DNA of 64,000 nucleotides from Auriscalpium vulgare (GCA_019915015.1 JAHBBC010000020.1:682001-746000), one strand, 5' to 3'; positions 32,990 through 45,800 are shown, counted from the first letter of the stretch. Made by a program: numbers and translations. The notes: generated from the letters alone by a model not told the origin.

Positions 32990-35076
32990 ATGGTATGACG
33001 AAGCCGCCGTCGCGCGCTTTCGCTGCTGACCCGTTTCTGTGTTCAGACAGATACTACTCTCGCACTCGTCGTCGACTTCGGTGCACCTTTCGATGAAGAC
33101 GACGCCGATATCATCCTGCGATCGTCGGATGGCAAAGATTTCCTCTTCTTCACGACATTCTTGGCGAAAGCGTCGCCAGTCTTCGCCGGGATACTCCCCC
33201 AGTTAAATCCTGTGATCTTCTCTGCCGATATATCCTCACACGGGGTTACGCTCTCGCATCACGCGGACTCACGCCGGCCTTCAGGAAGGCTGGGTTTGAA
33301 GGAATCAAGCTCCGTCCTGCGCTATGTTCTATCCGCCATCTATCCTGTCACCATTCCTCCTCTCGCTTCGTTTGAAGAAGCGCTGCCCGTGCTCGCAGCC
33401 GCGAAGGCATATCAAATGTATTCATCGTTGGACGCCATCCGGTCTCGCCTGGCATCGGAGGGCGTAGGGGTGGACCCTAGCAATTGTATCAAGATCTACC
33501 ACTCCGCCTGGAGCTACGACCTCGAACCTGAAATGCTCGCGGCGGCACGTGCGAGCTTGGAGCGTCCGATGGCCATCGAGGATTGTGGTCAGGACCTATG
33601 GGCCTGTAGCGGACAGTCCCTGGCTGCCCTCATCAAACACCGCAGAGTGGTGGGTACGAACCTTCAGATCGCTGTCGGAGCGTTCCGAGCATCAGCCGTG
33701 CACAAATTGAGTACACTATGGAGACGATATGATCGCCTATGTACGCAGCTTGTGGCAGGCTTCCCTCGCACACCTCTGTGGTTCGACAGTTTCCTCAAGT
33801 CAGCGGAGCGGGACGCCGCTTCCTTCACGCAGTTTGGCTTGTACCAAGCATTTACAGAACATCGCCGCGAGCAACGTTCCTGCTTGTTATGCCGTGACTT
33901 GCCTTCCGGATCATTGCAGCAAATCTGGGTGACACTTGATAGGGAAGTTCGGGATCGCTTGCCACAGGTGCTTCCAGCTATTTCCAGCTAGTCATATATG
34001 CTAATCTCCACATGTAGAGTCGGCCTACTTCATTCCAGGCCATGCCCGCCAAACTCGCGGCATTCATCGTGAAGGACTACGGGAAACCCTATAACGCGGG
34101 GGATGCGGATGTTATCCTACGCTCCTCGGAGCTCGTGGATTTTCACGTCCACAAGGCTCTTCTCGCTCTGTCTTCACCTCTTTTCCGGACCATGTTCACC
34201 TTGGACCAGGCTCCGGGGGCCTCGCTGCCCGTTGTTGACATGGCTGAAAATACGAAGACCATAGCGGCGCTCCTGGACTTCATCTACCCATCGTCACCCA
34301 TCTGCGCACCAATCTCGTTCGTAGTGATTGAGCGATTGTTCGAGACCACCCACAAGTACGCAATGGACGGAATATTCGCAACCATGCGCTCATTCCTCTG
34401 CGCTCATTACGACAATCGCTCCGCCATAGCTGAAAATCCGTTCCGTGCGTATGCTCTGGCCTGCAAGTATGGCTTGAAGGACGAAGCCGTGCGAGCTGCC
34501 CGCCTTACGCTGAATGGAGAGATGTCTTTCAAAGCGTACGAACAAGATTTAGATGCGCTTGCGAGTGGCGCCTCCCTCCATCGGCTATCTGTCTACCGCG
34601 GTCGATGTCGAACTGTCACCGCCGTATGCATGGACTACGCTGCGACCGGCAAATCTGCATCTTCCAGAGTTTGGACAAGCTCTGCCACTGCTGCCGCTTC
34701 TCTGGTGCCCTGCCCTGGCAAAACCGGAGCCCAGAGCCAGTCAATGTTGGCACGGTTCCTTGGCGTTCGTGTGGCCTGGTGGGTTGCCTACCTAAACGAC
34801 CTTGCGCGCCGAGTCAGAACAGGGGAAATAGCTCCAGGTGAAACAGTAGCCTTTGACGAAGAGTCATTTCTAGAGGTGTTCCGGAAGCATGCCTTCGAAC
34901 CCGGACAGCCTAAATGTGAGAAGTGCGTGGACCTGTATGCAATGGGAGCGGATAAGTTCTGCAAACTCCTTCAAAGTGAAATTCGGGCCGCTATCGACAA
35001 AGTGCGGTTGTCTCCACTGCTACCTTCTTACACGTTGACTCTTACTCTAACGTCCCAGGTTGAATTGGAGTTTTAG
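32990..35076 (+). CDS. Double-BTB protein 2 (module I + module II)
   Basis: The first exon is only ATG; a 54-nt intron (GTATGA..TTCAG) leads to TDTTLALVVDFGAPFDEDDA. BTB I: DADIILRSSDGKDFLF, FLAKASPVFAGIL, LSAIYPVTIPPL; tail PLWFDSFLKSAERD and HRREQRSCLLC. The frame would stop at 33991, but intron 33968-34017 (GTGCTT, branch GCTAATC, TGTAG) joins in phase to SRPTSFQAMPAKLAAF and the second BTB (DYGKPYNAGDADVILRSSEL, HKALLALSSPLFRTMF). Module II ends with WWVAYLNDLARR, HAFEPGQPKCEKC and EIRAAIDKV, the last intron being in frame. Fully open on both halves, so the best-preserved member. Two separate genes 50 bp apart (second start 34042) is the alternative. Confidence 0.75.
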
Positions 35077-35432
35077 ATGCCAGGACTGACCCGCTGTGAA
35101 AACCGTTGTTGCATGCGCAACACCTGATATGATCATGTCGTCGCGGTACAAGTTGTTTCACAGTATATCTGAGGAGATTTCGGGAAGCGCGGTAGTACTA
35201 CTAGTGCCAGCCGCATCCAACACACGTCGTTCAGTTAACGTATTTACTGGTCTCTGTTGCCGACCTTGCGCGGAACAATACAATGGAGCCACGCGCGTCG
35301 CGTACATCGCCTTGCCGAAATCCACCACGGGAGTCAGCGTTCAAGCGCTCACGCGAGTCACGCGCCTATTCGAAGTTTTTTCTCCTTACCCTCAGGCTCC
35401 CGGATCCTTGCCTCCAACCCTCCCACAAACCC
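35077..35432. other. Spacer between double-BTB gene 2 and the oxygenase
   Basis: No coding signal recognised; probable promoter of the downstream gene. Confidence 0.4.
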
Positions 35433-37133
35433 ATGTCCGAAACGCACATTGGATCCCCTTCATTGGGCATCACCGAGAAGGTGCGTTTCTCTGCCTCCAA
35501 TCGCTTGCTGGTGTCGCTCACTCAAAAGCACCCGGCGTTAGCATCGCACACTGCTCAATGAATCACTAAACGCCCTCGAAATCCGAACGGCCCTCGAAAA
35601 CGTTAACCGCTTGCCCGCCATCGGCCACTGTCCGACGAAAGTTCGTCTGACCCGCAAGAAAAACAGCCACTGGTTTCTCGACGATTATCACCGCTCTTAC
35701 GTCGACAGTGATGTTCTTCGGAATGAAGATGACGAGAAGCCAGTCACCGCGAACGAGGTGAACTGCCTGTGCGAGTTCATACCACTGTTGACGATGCTTA
35801 CTATGGTGCATTTCAGGTATATGTTAGCAGGCTATCTCGACTTTATCGGCGAGCCCCTGTATTTTCCAGCGGCCACCTCGACTCCCCTTTTCCCTTGTAC
35901 ATAAAGCGCAGTGGCTGCGAAGAAACGAAGATCATAAAGACTCGAGACACTCCAAATCAAGCAGACGACGATGAAGAGAGCTGGCTGCGCAAGCTCTTTG
36001 ACAATGCAGCGGTATCAGGCTTCGGCGACATGCGCACCCAGGAGACGAAGGTAGACGCTAGCGTACGGGACGCACGCGAGATCCCTGCTACCGAATTCAA
36101 CGTTGCGCCTGAGCTGCTTGCCGAAGTACGCAGCCTGTGGGCTGCCCGCCTGTACCCCCGCGAAGTGCGTGTAACGCCGTACAAGATCCATCTCTACGGG
36201 CCCGGCGGCCGCTTCAAGAGCCATCGCGACACTCCAGAGAAAGGGCTTGTTGGCACGTTTCTACTGGGCATCGGCGACACGTCATGGATGCCCCGTTTTG
36301 AACTGAACGTGCCCGAGACCGCGTTGCGACAAACCAAACTATGGAGCTCCGATCAGGAGCGAGAGGCACACGCGGACGCCGATAGCGATGAGCAAGGCGA
36401 GACGCAATTCAAAGGAACCCCGAGCACCTCCTTCCACGCGCGCCCCGGCGATTGGGTAGCCTTCTATCCTGACGTTAATCACCGCGTCACTGAGCTTTCC
36501 GGGTCGGACTACCGCGGTGTCATTGCTTTCAAGATTTTCCATGACGACGTCCCTGCCAACAGCACACCTAGCATTGACCCTGTGGTAGTCAATCATGTCA
36601 AGAGCATCGCCAATAAGCTCCAACCTCCATTCGGCCTGCTCCTGGGGCGGAAATATTGTCTCGGAACTACGAAACTCAGTGGATTTGACGCGGTCATGTA
36701 CGAGGCGCTCGCACAGCGCGCCGGGGTCGTCACGTACCTCCTCCCCGTAGTCATCAAGCATTCTGCCCATGTTCAACAAAACGATGACTTCGAGCCCATA
36801 CAGCGCGGTTTCACGACGCATGTACACCCCTTCACGGAGGCGCACGTTCGTGCGCTGGCAGACGGTGTGCGAGAAGGGTTCAAAGCGGACTGGCCATATC
36901 GTCGTGAAGTTCCACTGGAGAAAGACCTGTTGTGGTTGAAGCGCTTGAATGAGTCGGTCGAGTTTATGGCGGTGGATTTCCAAGGTTCGACGGTGCAGTG
37001 GAGCCACACCGAGGCGGAGGACGACACGTTGGGCAACGAGGCTCGCGCGTACTCTGAGGACAGCACATATCTGTCCTACGCACTGGTTGTGTTGTCTGAA
37101 GAGGATCGACCTATCAGTAGTGGTAATATGTAA
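35433..37133 (+). CDS. 2-oxoglutarate/Fe(II) oxygenase family protein
   Basis: Predicted non-heme iron oxygenase related to the prolyl-4-hydroxylase-type fold seen in many Agaricomycete proteins. The iron site is visible: FKSHRDTPEKG (HxD), and the distal His in PDVNHRVTEL with YRGVIAFKI supplying the basic residue that usually binds 2-oxoglutarate. The main exon (from about 35900) gives GHLDSPFPLYIKRSG, KIHLYGPGGRF and TFLLGIGDTSW. A long C-terminal region (SIANKLQPPFGLLLGRKYCL, VTYLLPVVIKHSAHV) has no named function. Upstream, MSETHIGSPSLGITEK and after an intron HRTLLNESLNALEIRTALE form the N-terminus; splicing between 35760 and 35880 is less certain. It sits between two double-BTB genes. 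Substrate unknown. Confidence 0.8.
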
Positions 37134-37352
37134 TTGTCGAGAACGTACCGCACCCACTGGATTAGATACATACAACTTACAAGTTGCTGGTCATATTCAT
37201 TTCCCACGGTTCTCGCGCGCACCTTACCGGAGACGACGTCGACTTGGATGTTTGGCAAGTGATCACTTCCTGTGCATTCCTCATCCATTTACTTCGTACG
37301 TATCCATACCGTGCTTGCGCTCGGTGTCGAAATTATTCACAACGTTGGTTAG

Positions 37353-39358
37353 ATGATGGAGTCCGCTGTCGCACCCTTCAGTGAAGAGAATGCCGATGCC
37401 ATACTGCGATCATCCGACAATGTGGACTTTCACGTTTCTGCTGGCGTCCTGGCGATGGCTTCTCCAGTCTTCAAAGCCACACTTTCCAGAGCAGTGGATC
37501 CTCTCCCTGTCCTCCCACCAGGAATGATCGTCTTGGATGAGGGTCATGGCGATTCCCAAAGGCCAACCGGGACGATTTCTTTGCCTTACCCCAGCGAAGT
37601 CCTGCGTATCCTTCTCTCCGCCATCTACCCTGTAGCCATGCCCCCCTTGGACTACGACAAAGCCTTACCTGCACTCGCGGCCGCGCAAACACTCAAAATG
37701 GACTCCGCGGCTGAGGTCATTCGCGGAGCGCTGCTTCTCAACGGCCACAAGATCGACCCGTTCAATTGCATGCGCATCTACACTCTTGCTTCACAGTATG
37801 AGCTCAAGCCCGAAATGTTTGCTGCTGCTCGCGCCAGCCTCGAACGTCCAATGACGATCGAGGGTTGGGGCAGCGACCTGTGCTTCGCTACGGGGACATC
37901 GCTCGACTCTCTCATGAATTGCCGCGAGCTAGTGACAGCCGCCTTGCGAGATGGTCTGCAAGAATTTCGACAATCGGAAGTGCATGATGAAGACCGTTTG
38001 TGGGTCCACGTACCAGGTCAATGCATCCACGCTGGCTCGTCGGGCTCGCCGTTGTGGTTTGAGCAGTTTCTTGACGCGGCTGAGAAGGACGTTTCATCCC
38101 TCACGCTGATAGGGTTCTACAAATCTATGGAGGGCCATCTTCGATCGGTCACCAAGTCATGTTTATTCTGCAACGATTTGGCATCGAGCCCATCCCTGCA
38201 ATGGAGTTGGGAGGTTATTGGCAGCGCCCTCCGACGAGCCGTACGACAGGTGCCTCATTTATCGCGATAGCTGTATTTCTTGTTATCTAATGGGAGCAAC
38301 ACAGGTGCAGGATGATTATTGCTTCACGAACGTCGGTAGTGCGCCAATTGCATCCCGCGTCCCCAAGAAGTTTGGTGCGCCTTACGACGCCGACGACGCC
38401 GACGTGATCCTGCGCTCTTCTGATTACATCGACTTCCCGGTGCATAAAGGAATTCTCGGGATGTGTTCTTCTGTCTTTCGGACGATGTTCACTTCACCGC
38501 AGGCTGCCCGGGCTGTCGACAACACGGACGTGGACGAAGGTGGTCTTCCCATCGTCGTTGTCTCCGAAGACAGTCGAAGCCTCGAAAGCCTTCTTCCGTT
38601 CATATACCCATCAATACCCACCCCATATCCCGTATCATTCGACGTCGTGGACAGAGTCATCGCTGCGGCGCACAAATACGAGATGGCGGCCGTGACATCG
38701 TTCGCTCGTTCTCTGCTTCGCAATCAATGCCGCTCGGAGCTTGCCTACGATCATCCATTCCGAGCTTACGTATCCGCTTGCCAGTACGGGTTTGCAGAAG
38801 AAGCCCTTGAAGCAGCTCGCCACTCTTTGGAAAGGCGTATGGATATCGAGGAATATCGTCCCTACCTCAACACTCTGGCGTCCGGCTCTTCCTTGCACAT
38901 GCTGTCTGTCTATCGCGGTCGCTGTCGAGACGCGGCAATCGCTTGCATCCGATCAGCAGCCAATTGCACATCGCCTTCATCCAAACTGTGGTTCATAGAC
39001 CGGGCACGCGCTGGCTCATGTACGTCGGGCAGATTCCCCCATACTTCCAAGCAGTGCCCAAAATGGTGGGTCATCTTTGTGAGCAGTCGTGTCCCGAAGT
39101 TACTTTCGGGCGAAACATGTCCAGCAGCCGAGACAGCATTCGATAGCGCATCATTTTCCGCTGCAGTGAAAGCGCATGCTACTGAGTACAACTCGGTGTG
39201 CAACTTGTGCCTCTGGCTCTTCACTGCTGGGGGTGACACTTTCTGTGATCTGCTCCAAGCAGAAATCCAGACAGCCATTGAGAAGGTAAGCGTGTCCAGC
39301 TGCCTGGGATCGTGCCGAAACTGAGTGATGCTCCTAGATACCTTTGGGGCAGGCGTAG
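37353..39358 (+). CDS. Double-BTB protein 3 (module I + module II)
   Basis: Module I starts MMESAVAPFSEENADAIL and contains RSSDNVDFHVSAGVLAMASP, LLSAIYPVAMPPL, PLWFEQFLDAAEKD and HLRSVTKSCLFC. Alone it would stop at 38270, 20 bp before the next ATG at 38290. Intron 38250-38304 (GTGCCT, branch ATCTAAT, CACAG) joins in phase to VQDDYCFTNVGSAPIASRVP and the second BTB (KFGAPYDADDADVILRSSDY, HKGILGMCSSVFRTMF). Module II ends with KWWVIFVSSRVPK, HATEYNSVCNLC and AEIQTAIEK, then a last intron to IPLGQA and stop at 39356-39358. No frame break. The donor GTGCCT is weak, so two adjacent genes remain possible. Confidence 0.72.
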
Positions 39359-39359
39359 A

Positions 39360-39640
39360 ACCATGAAATAACCCAAGCCTGACTCAGTGACGAGCTGATG
39401 CTGGATTCCAGAATGTTCGTCAGTGATGCGCGCGAGTTGCGCGCCTTCCAGTTGTAACCAGCACATGCAACGTTTGAGTAAATTTGAGTGTCCGAGCGTA
39501 CCAGCAGTGCGACGTGTGTCAAGTGAGTGGTCTTCTAGATTCTGCGGAGATTTGACGTCGGACCCACGGGAGGCCTCACACTGGGAGTCAGACGACGCCC
39601 TGATCAGATTGCCGACGTCGCCGACCGGCGCAAGATAATG
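39360..39640 (-). repeat. Diverged repeat, inverted relative to 45540-45800
   Basis: Minus strand shares ctgctggtacgctcgga, gttacaactggaag and acattct..cagcatcagctcgtc with the plus strand near 45560, 45605 and 45700. Both lie at the outer ends of the cdh1/spt7 pair. Possible remnants of one gene or element; no protein family recognised. Confidence 0.6.
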
Positions 39641-40023
39641 ACAGCTTGCTTGTACCTTACGTTCCCCAGGTATCCACGAAAACAAAACAACATGAACTAA
39701 GATTGACAAGAGAACGGAAGTAAAAAAGAGTTAACAGTAAAAGAACATGGCGACACGGCGACAGCATGCACACAAAACGACGTACTTTATGGCAGTAAAC
39801 ATAATCTAGAGACGGCCTCGTCAGATTATACAATGCGGGATGAGGGTGGGGATATGTAGGGTGTATATGAGTTGGATTGTTGACGTTGAGAGGATGTGGT
39901 GCAGATGTATGTATGTGCAGGTGTTGAGGCAAGGCATGGGAGGGGGGCAACGTGGGAGGTCGTCATATCAGCTCGTAGAGCGTGTTCAGCATGGGTCAAC
40001 ATGGAGGTCATACGGCGCGGTGC
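39641..40023. other. 3' flank of cdh1
   Basis: AT-richer than average, runs of A near 39720-39730. No gene recognised. Confidence 0.4.
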
Positions 40024-41861
40024 TCAGCGAATCAGCCGCCCGTAGTCGAGCCGGCTCTCCCGCTTCGCCTCGTGACCGTCGCGCTTCGGGAACGCATTCC
40101 AGAAGCGCAGGGTCTCGTCGCCGGCCCCGGTGACTATCGTCTCGCCGTCGGGGCTCATCGCGAGGTACAGCACGCGGCTTGTGTGCCCCGTGAGGGCGGC
40201 GACCATGTCCAGCGAGGGGTACTTCCAGATGCAGATTTGATTCTGCGCAGTCGTCGAGGAGAAGCCGTGTGTCGAGACAATCTCGTGCGACGTGAGCGAC
40301 CACGTGAGATTGCACACCTACGCGCAATGATGAGAAAGGAAGTAATGGGGTAGAGAGGGACGGGACGCACCTGGCTGCCCGTGTCGAGCTCAGAGAGCAT
40401 GTTCCCATACAACACGTTCCAGAAGCGGATATGCTTGTCCTGCGTCCCGCCACCCGTCGCGAGCACGCCCGCGACGTGTGGGTCCCACGCGAGCGCCTTC
40501 ACCGCCGCCGTGTGCTCGTGAAACTTCCACAGCGGCATGTCCCCAGCGCCCGCGCCCGCCGCGGCGCCGCCCTCCTCCGCGTGCCCTGCGCCTGTCCTGC
40601 CCGCGCGCTTCGAGCCGCGCAGGTCCCATATGCAGACCTTGTTGTCGTTCCCGCCGCTCGCGAGCAGCGCGCCCTGCGGGCCACTGTCGCCGTTCCACCG
40701 CAACCCGCACACCTCCTGTCGGTGCCCCGCGCTCTTGCGGAACGGCTTCTGCGCGTGGTCGCGCACGTCGCGGTGGTGGATCATGCGGTCGCGCGAGCCG
40801 GACGTGAGCACGTGCGAGTTCCACCCGAGCGCGCCGATGCGCTGCGAGTGCGCTGCGGGGAAGGTGCGCTGAAGCTGCAGCGTCGTAGCGTCGTATATGT
40901 GCAGGCGCCCTGAAATCGTGCCAATTGCGAGGGTTGAGCCCTTTTGGACCCAGGACACGGAGGAGACCGTGTCGCCTTGACTGGAGAGGTCGCATAGCTT
41001 CGATACCGCGGCCGTGTGTGCTGTCCATAGGTAGACGGATGAGCCCAGCCCGACGCCGAGCACGTTCGTACTTGACCAGTCGACCAAGTTCAGATAGAAG
41101 TCGTCTGCGAGCTCCGGCGCGTCGAGGACGCGGTACGGCGTCTTGCAGACGCTGCGCAGCTGCCGGCGCGGACTCTCAAGGATCTGCCGGCTCTCGGCAC
41201 GGACAGGGCTCATGGAGTACGCCTCGTCATTCGGGGTGTCGAGGCGCCGTGTGGGCGTCGTCGGGTTGGAGCCCGAAGGGGAGTTGTAGGCGAAGAGGCG
41301 GCGGCGGTTGGGCGTAGATGGTGTCGTCACGGTGTGAGACGTCGCGCCTGCGCGGACAGGCGATGCGGGTCGGTGGGAGGAGGGTGGCGTGACTTCTGTA
41401 TGGAGGATCGAGGCGAAGAGGGCATTTGCTTGCTCTGCGGACGAAGGTCAGCATAGCTGCCCTAGGAGATCGACAACCCATGGATTTGAGGTAGCCAATC
41501 AAATTAACTAACACGCACCTTTTACAGCATCCGATTCTGTGGGGATGACCTTGGTCTTGGATGGCGTAGATGGGCCGCTCTCCTCCATGAGATTGTAGGA
41601 CGTACGCATATCCCCTGCATCTCGCGTCGGAACGAATCGATCTCCATAATCCCTCCCTCCATGTGGAGGCTCTATAGGCGAGTCGGGCTCGGGTGAATCA
41701 GCAGAGGTGGGGCGCGAAGAGTCGAGTGAAGGTGTTGAGGTCGGTGCGGCAACACCGAAGAGCGTTGTCCTAGGCCTGTTGCGGCGAGGGCCCTCTTCGT
41801 CCGCGTCTTGCTGTGTGGCACGTAGGCGCTTTCCAAATGGCGAGTTCTTGAGGCCGGACAT
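40024..41861 (-). CDS. cdh1: Cdh1/Fizzy-related APC/C activator (WD40)
   Basis: Substrate-recognition activator of the anaphase-promoting complex, acting from late mitosis through G1. It starts [19 protein letters not shown]. The C-box is [19 protein letters not shown], which binds the APC/C. Seven WD40 repeats form the degron-binding propeller: [112 protein letters not shown]. After an intron come [15 protein letters not shown] and [20 protein letters not shown] with LRFWNAF. The C-terminal dipeptide Ile-Arg of DYGRLIR is the IR tail that docks the APC/C. The C-box wording and propeller favour Cdh1 over Cdc20. A Gly/Ala-rich insert ([17 protein letters not shown]) lies between blades. Intact. 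Confidence 0.95.
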
Positions 41862-42371
41862 GGCGCGATGGGCTTGGGGCGGGGGTAACGAGTGATTCTG
41901 GCGTTTGCTGCTGTTGGAGTCGGCAAAAACGAGGGTAGTGATGGGCACAGACGCGAGATAGCTGGAGCAGAGATGAAAGAAAGAAACAAGCCTAGATGGG
42001 TGAGAGCATAGAGCGCTGCAGGCGAAATGCAAGGCGCGACGTCGGGGACGGAGGAGGAGAGCGCTTGGGCCGTCGTTCGATCCCGCGACGCGTCCGTCCC
42101 AGACTCCCAAGATCAGGGTCTGCTGCCTGGTGCTCACAACCTTGCCTTCTTCTCGGCTGCAACATGTGAGACAAGCTTCAATGCAAGCAATGATAATTCG
42201 TCAAGCATAGTTAAGCCCGGATTATCAACGACGGGCGGCTTGCATTGTCTGAGTCAAATGGTCGTGCATTCTAGGAGTCTACATGCGGCAGTGTGCGAAA
42301 ATTGGAGCGGAGCTTGAACGTGGGGGATACCTAGTCCGCTCGGCCCTTGCATTGTCCGCACAGGTTCGAGG
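41862..42371. promoter_or_regulatory. Divergent promoter between cdh1 and spt7
   Basis: 510 bp between start codons of two divergent housekeeping genes; no specific element claimed. Confidence 0.5.
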
Positions 42372-45347
42372 ATGAATGTACGCCGCGTACGCTGCCATCC
42401 ACCCCCAATTTCTGACATTTTGACGTGTACAGAACCTCTTGCGGTCCCTGGCCACAAGTCAGGTCAAACCCCCCATTCCAGAGGCAGATCTCAAGCTCCT
42501 CTTGCAGACAGTCAAGGATGGGCGCGTACGTGCGCATATTGTCTCCATCCACCTTCTACTCACTCCGCGCGCAGAAACTACCATATGACGCGAAGCTATC
42601 GGACCCCTTCTATGATGCGCTCGAGGACATGCTGCATGATCTCCGTACCGTGACGATGGTAAGTGCGCGCGTCTCACGCGTGTGCCGCCGGCTGACCGCG
42701 CGCCAGGACAACCACGACGCGGATGCTTTCATCAAACCGGTTTCGCGCGCGGATGTCCCGGACTACTATGAGGGTGCGTGTCCGCCCCGCGTTCAGTGCG
42801 CGCCTGCCTGACCTGCGCGCAGTCATCTCGACCCCGATGGACCTCCAGACCATGCTCAAGAAAGTCAAGCAGAAGCAGTACAAGTCCAAGAAGGAGTTCA
42901 AGGACGACCTCGACCTCATCTGGTCCAACTGCTTCACCTACAACGCGACCGAGGTGCGTGTGCGTCCGCCCGCGCCGCTCAGACCCGCTTCACGCCGCGC
43001 ACAGAACCACCCGCTCCGCATGTGCGCCACCCGTCTCAAAGCCAAGGCCGAACGCCTCCTCAAGCCCATCACCGACCGCAAGGAGCGCGCAGACCCGCCC
43101 ATCCCCGTCGACCTCTCCCTCCCCCGCCGCGCGCCCAAGCCGAACGGCATTAACGGCCACACTCGCACCCACTCCGGATCGCCCTTCGTGCCCCCCTCGC
43201 TCCCCTACCGCCCGCCGAGCAGCGCGAGCAGCGGGTACGGGAAGCGCCTCACCCCCGCGATGACACCTCCGCGGCGCGACCTACCGTTCGCCGAGTCCAT
43301 CGCCATCGCGCGCACGCCGGAGGGCATGGCTGCGTTCCTGGAGCTTGACCGTGCTGTTGACGCCGCCGTCGCTGGGCCGTCTACGCTCGCGGGTGAGGTG
43401 TTTCCTGTCGAGGACCGTCTGCGCGAGCTTGCGGGACTGGCCGACCTCAATGCCGAGGTGGATGGCGAGGACATCGTCATGGTCGACGCGGACCTCGGTG
43501 ACAAGCGTAAGATGTAAGTCCATCGATCCTGGTCCACGCGTCGGCGCTCACTCTGGATCAGAAACGGTGTCTCCGACGGCCGACCGCGGAAGCGCATCCG
43601 CCTCACCCCCCATCCTCCCACAGAGCCCATCGAGCTCTGGTGGTCCGCCCAGAAATCTGACACTCTCCTCGCCAACTCACTCCCGCCACTCCCATCCATG
43701 CCCTCTTCCTCCGGTTTCGCTCCTCCCCCTTCTTCACAAATCCAGCCCACCCACACCCGGCGCGCATCCACGCGCAAGAAGAAGCGGCCAAAAGCCACGC
43801 CGCGCCCCAACTCACTGCTAGCGCTCATGAACGCGAATATCACGACCCTGCGCCGTGTGCGCAAGACGCATACCAAGTTCGCGCTGCTCGGGCTCGCGGG
43901 CTCGGGCGGCGGTGACGACGAGGGGGGACTTGACGTGGACGAGGCGGCAAGGGCTGGGGATGCAGTGGATGTCGCGGTGGATGAGCGGGCATGGACGGTG
44001 CCGCGTGCGCGGAAGAAAGCCCCGGACGCGGTGGGGGAGGCAGACGCCGCGGAGCCCGATTTAGGGGACCGCGCGTCGGAGGATTGCATGCATTGGGTCA
44101 ATCGGAAAGTGCTGGAGCATGTTGGCTTTCAGGGTGCGGATTTCTGCGTTGTTGTTTTAAATAGAGGATAACTGACGCCCCTGGGAACCCACAGGCACTT
44201 CGAAGATGGCTCTTGACGTTTTATCTAGTATCACCTCAGAATATCTTCTTAATGTTGGACGGACCTTGCGCTTCTATATGGACAAGTACTCCAATGCTAT
44301 GACTCCGGAGGTACGACTCACATACTTCTACAGTGCAGTGGCTGACGCTTTCTGTTCCAGGAAATTATCCTACACACGCTTTTTGAGAGTGGCACGACAC
44401 GAATACAGGCTCTCGAGCGCTACGTGAAGGACGATGTCTTGCGTCACGGAAACCGGCTAAACGACCTCGAGAAGAAGATTCTTAATGTTTATCAAGAGGT
44501 CACAACAACCGAAGCCATCGATGATGATGCATTATTTGGCAACGAAGACGAGGAGGAAGAGAGCGCTTTCGTCATGTTCGCAGTGGCCATCATCATGTCT
44601 CGAATTGTGTTGACGTCGTTGTTATTAGGGGCCAGTTCACGGAGGACATTGGCGAGGATTTTCTGGGCCTGCGCGAGCTCGGCATCGCACAGGAGCTTGG
44701 AATGTCCAGCCTTTCTATACCAAAGAAGTTACTCAAGGGCAAAAAGAACGCTGCCAATCCGCTTGCACCGTACGCTCTTCCTCTCCGTCCGATGATTCTT
44801 GTACTCACTCACTCTTTACAGAGCAAAGACCGCCGAGCCACCATTACCCTACCCCCTTCCACCTCCCTTCATCCCCCTCGACTCCCACTCTATCGACAAT
44901 CAAATCGGCCTCCTCAAACCCTTCTACCAACACCGCCTCTCCTCCCTCGCGACCCTCCACCCCGCGCCACCGCCCCCGTACCCCGGCGCGCCGCCCCCGC
45001 TCTCGTCTCCGTCACTCGTGCTCCCCGACGACCCGCCAAACCCCGCGCAAGCGAAGCTCGGCCCGCTCGGGCAGGTGCTGCGGCCGAGCGCGGCCGCGAG
45101 CAGCAAGAAGAAGGCGAGCGCGCGAAGGCGAAGGCAGCGGACGTCGCCGCCGTCGCGACGCCGAGCGCGAGCGTGTTCAGCCCGGGGCCCGGCGAGAGCG
45201 AGCCGCCGTCGTCGCCGAAGAAGAAGAAGGTCGCGGCGACGCGTCGGGCCGTCGGCGGGGCCTGGGATGGGGACGGGGAAGAAGAGGGGGCGCCCACCGG
45301 GGTCGGCGACGGAGGGGCTCCCGCCCGTGGTCGCTGCGAGCGCATAG
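42372..45347 (+). CDS. spt7: Spt7, SAGA subunit with bromodomain and histone fold
   Basis: Structural subunit of the SAGA coactivator. The start MN plus a 53-nt intron leads to NLLRSLATSQVKPPIPEADL, the family N-terminus. The bromodomain is KLSDPFYDALEDMLHDLRTV, SRADVPDYYEVISTPMDLQT, KQYKSKKEFKDDLDLIWSNC; its introns fall inside the domain. A central disordered region follows, and then the histone-fold domain: CMHWVNRKVLEHVGFQGTSK, SSITSEYLLNVGRTLRFYMD, LHTLFESGTTRIQALERYV. The C-terminal region has DIGEDFLGLRELGIAQELGM and SIDNQIGLLKPFYQHRLSSL. In the last 250 bases the natural-looking frame shifts by one (near 45113) and back (near 45275) before KKRGRPPGS and the stop; without this the tail is an implausible Arg-rich stretch. 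At least seven introns. Confidence 0.92.
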
Positions 45348-45539
45348 CCCTGCTGCGTGGACCTGGATTTCATGTAACTTATTGCTTTTTCTTCGTTTGC
45401 GGCCTGCTGCGCTGTTGCTCATATGCGATGATTTGATCTAACTTGACTTGATTTGTGCCTTCGGAGTGTCGCCTAAAACCTGCCGCTGGCCGCACCGCAG
45501 TTACGATTTGCCGTCGACAACCACTGACTTGACGCAAGT

Positions 45540-45800
45540 CGCGGGATTCACACTGCTGCTCGCTGGTACGCTCGGAAACTCAACCGTCGCATGCTCGTAT
45601 TGCTGTTTACAACTGGAAGCTCATAAAGAGCGCGAAAGCAACCCGTCCTACGCCGCCTTCCTGACGCTTGACCACATCGTGCACAACATCATCGTCAAAC
45701 ATTCTAGACTCCAACATCAGCTCGTCGCTGAGACATCGGGTCAAACCCGAATATCATTTGGTTCGATGCTCGCAGGCTGAGCATCCTCTAGGACTGGGGC
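45540..45800 (+). repeat. Diverged repeat, inverted partner of 39360-39640
   Basis: See partner. The 110-aa frame here (45448-45780) includes HSRLQHQLVAETSG, comparable to GIQHQLVTESG on the minus strand at about 39400, so coding ancestry is possible. Function unknown. Confidence 0.55.

Noticed and set aside
40390..41028. 212-codon minus-strand frame overlapping cdh1
   Set aside because: Alternative frame of the WD40 gene; Arg-rich, no domain.
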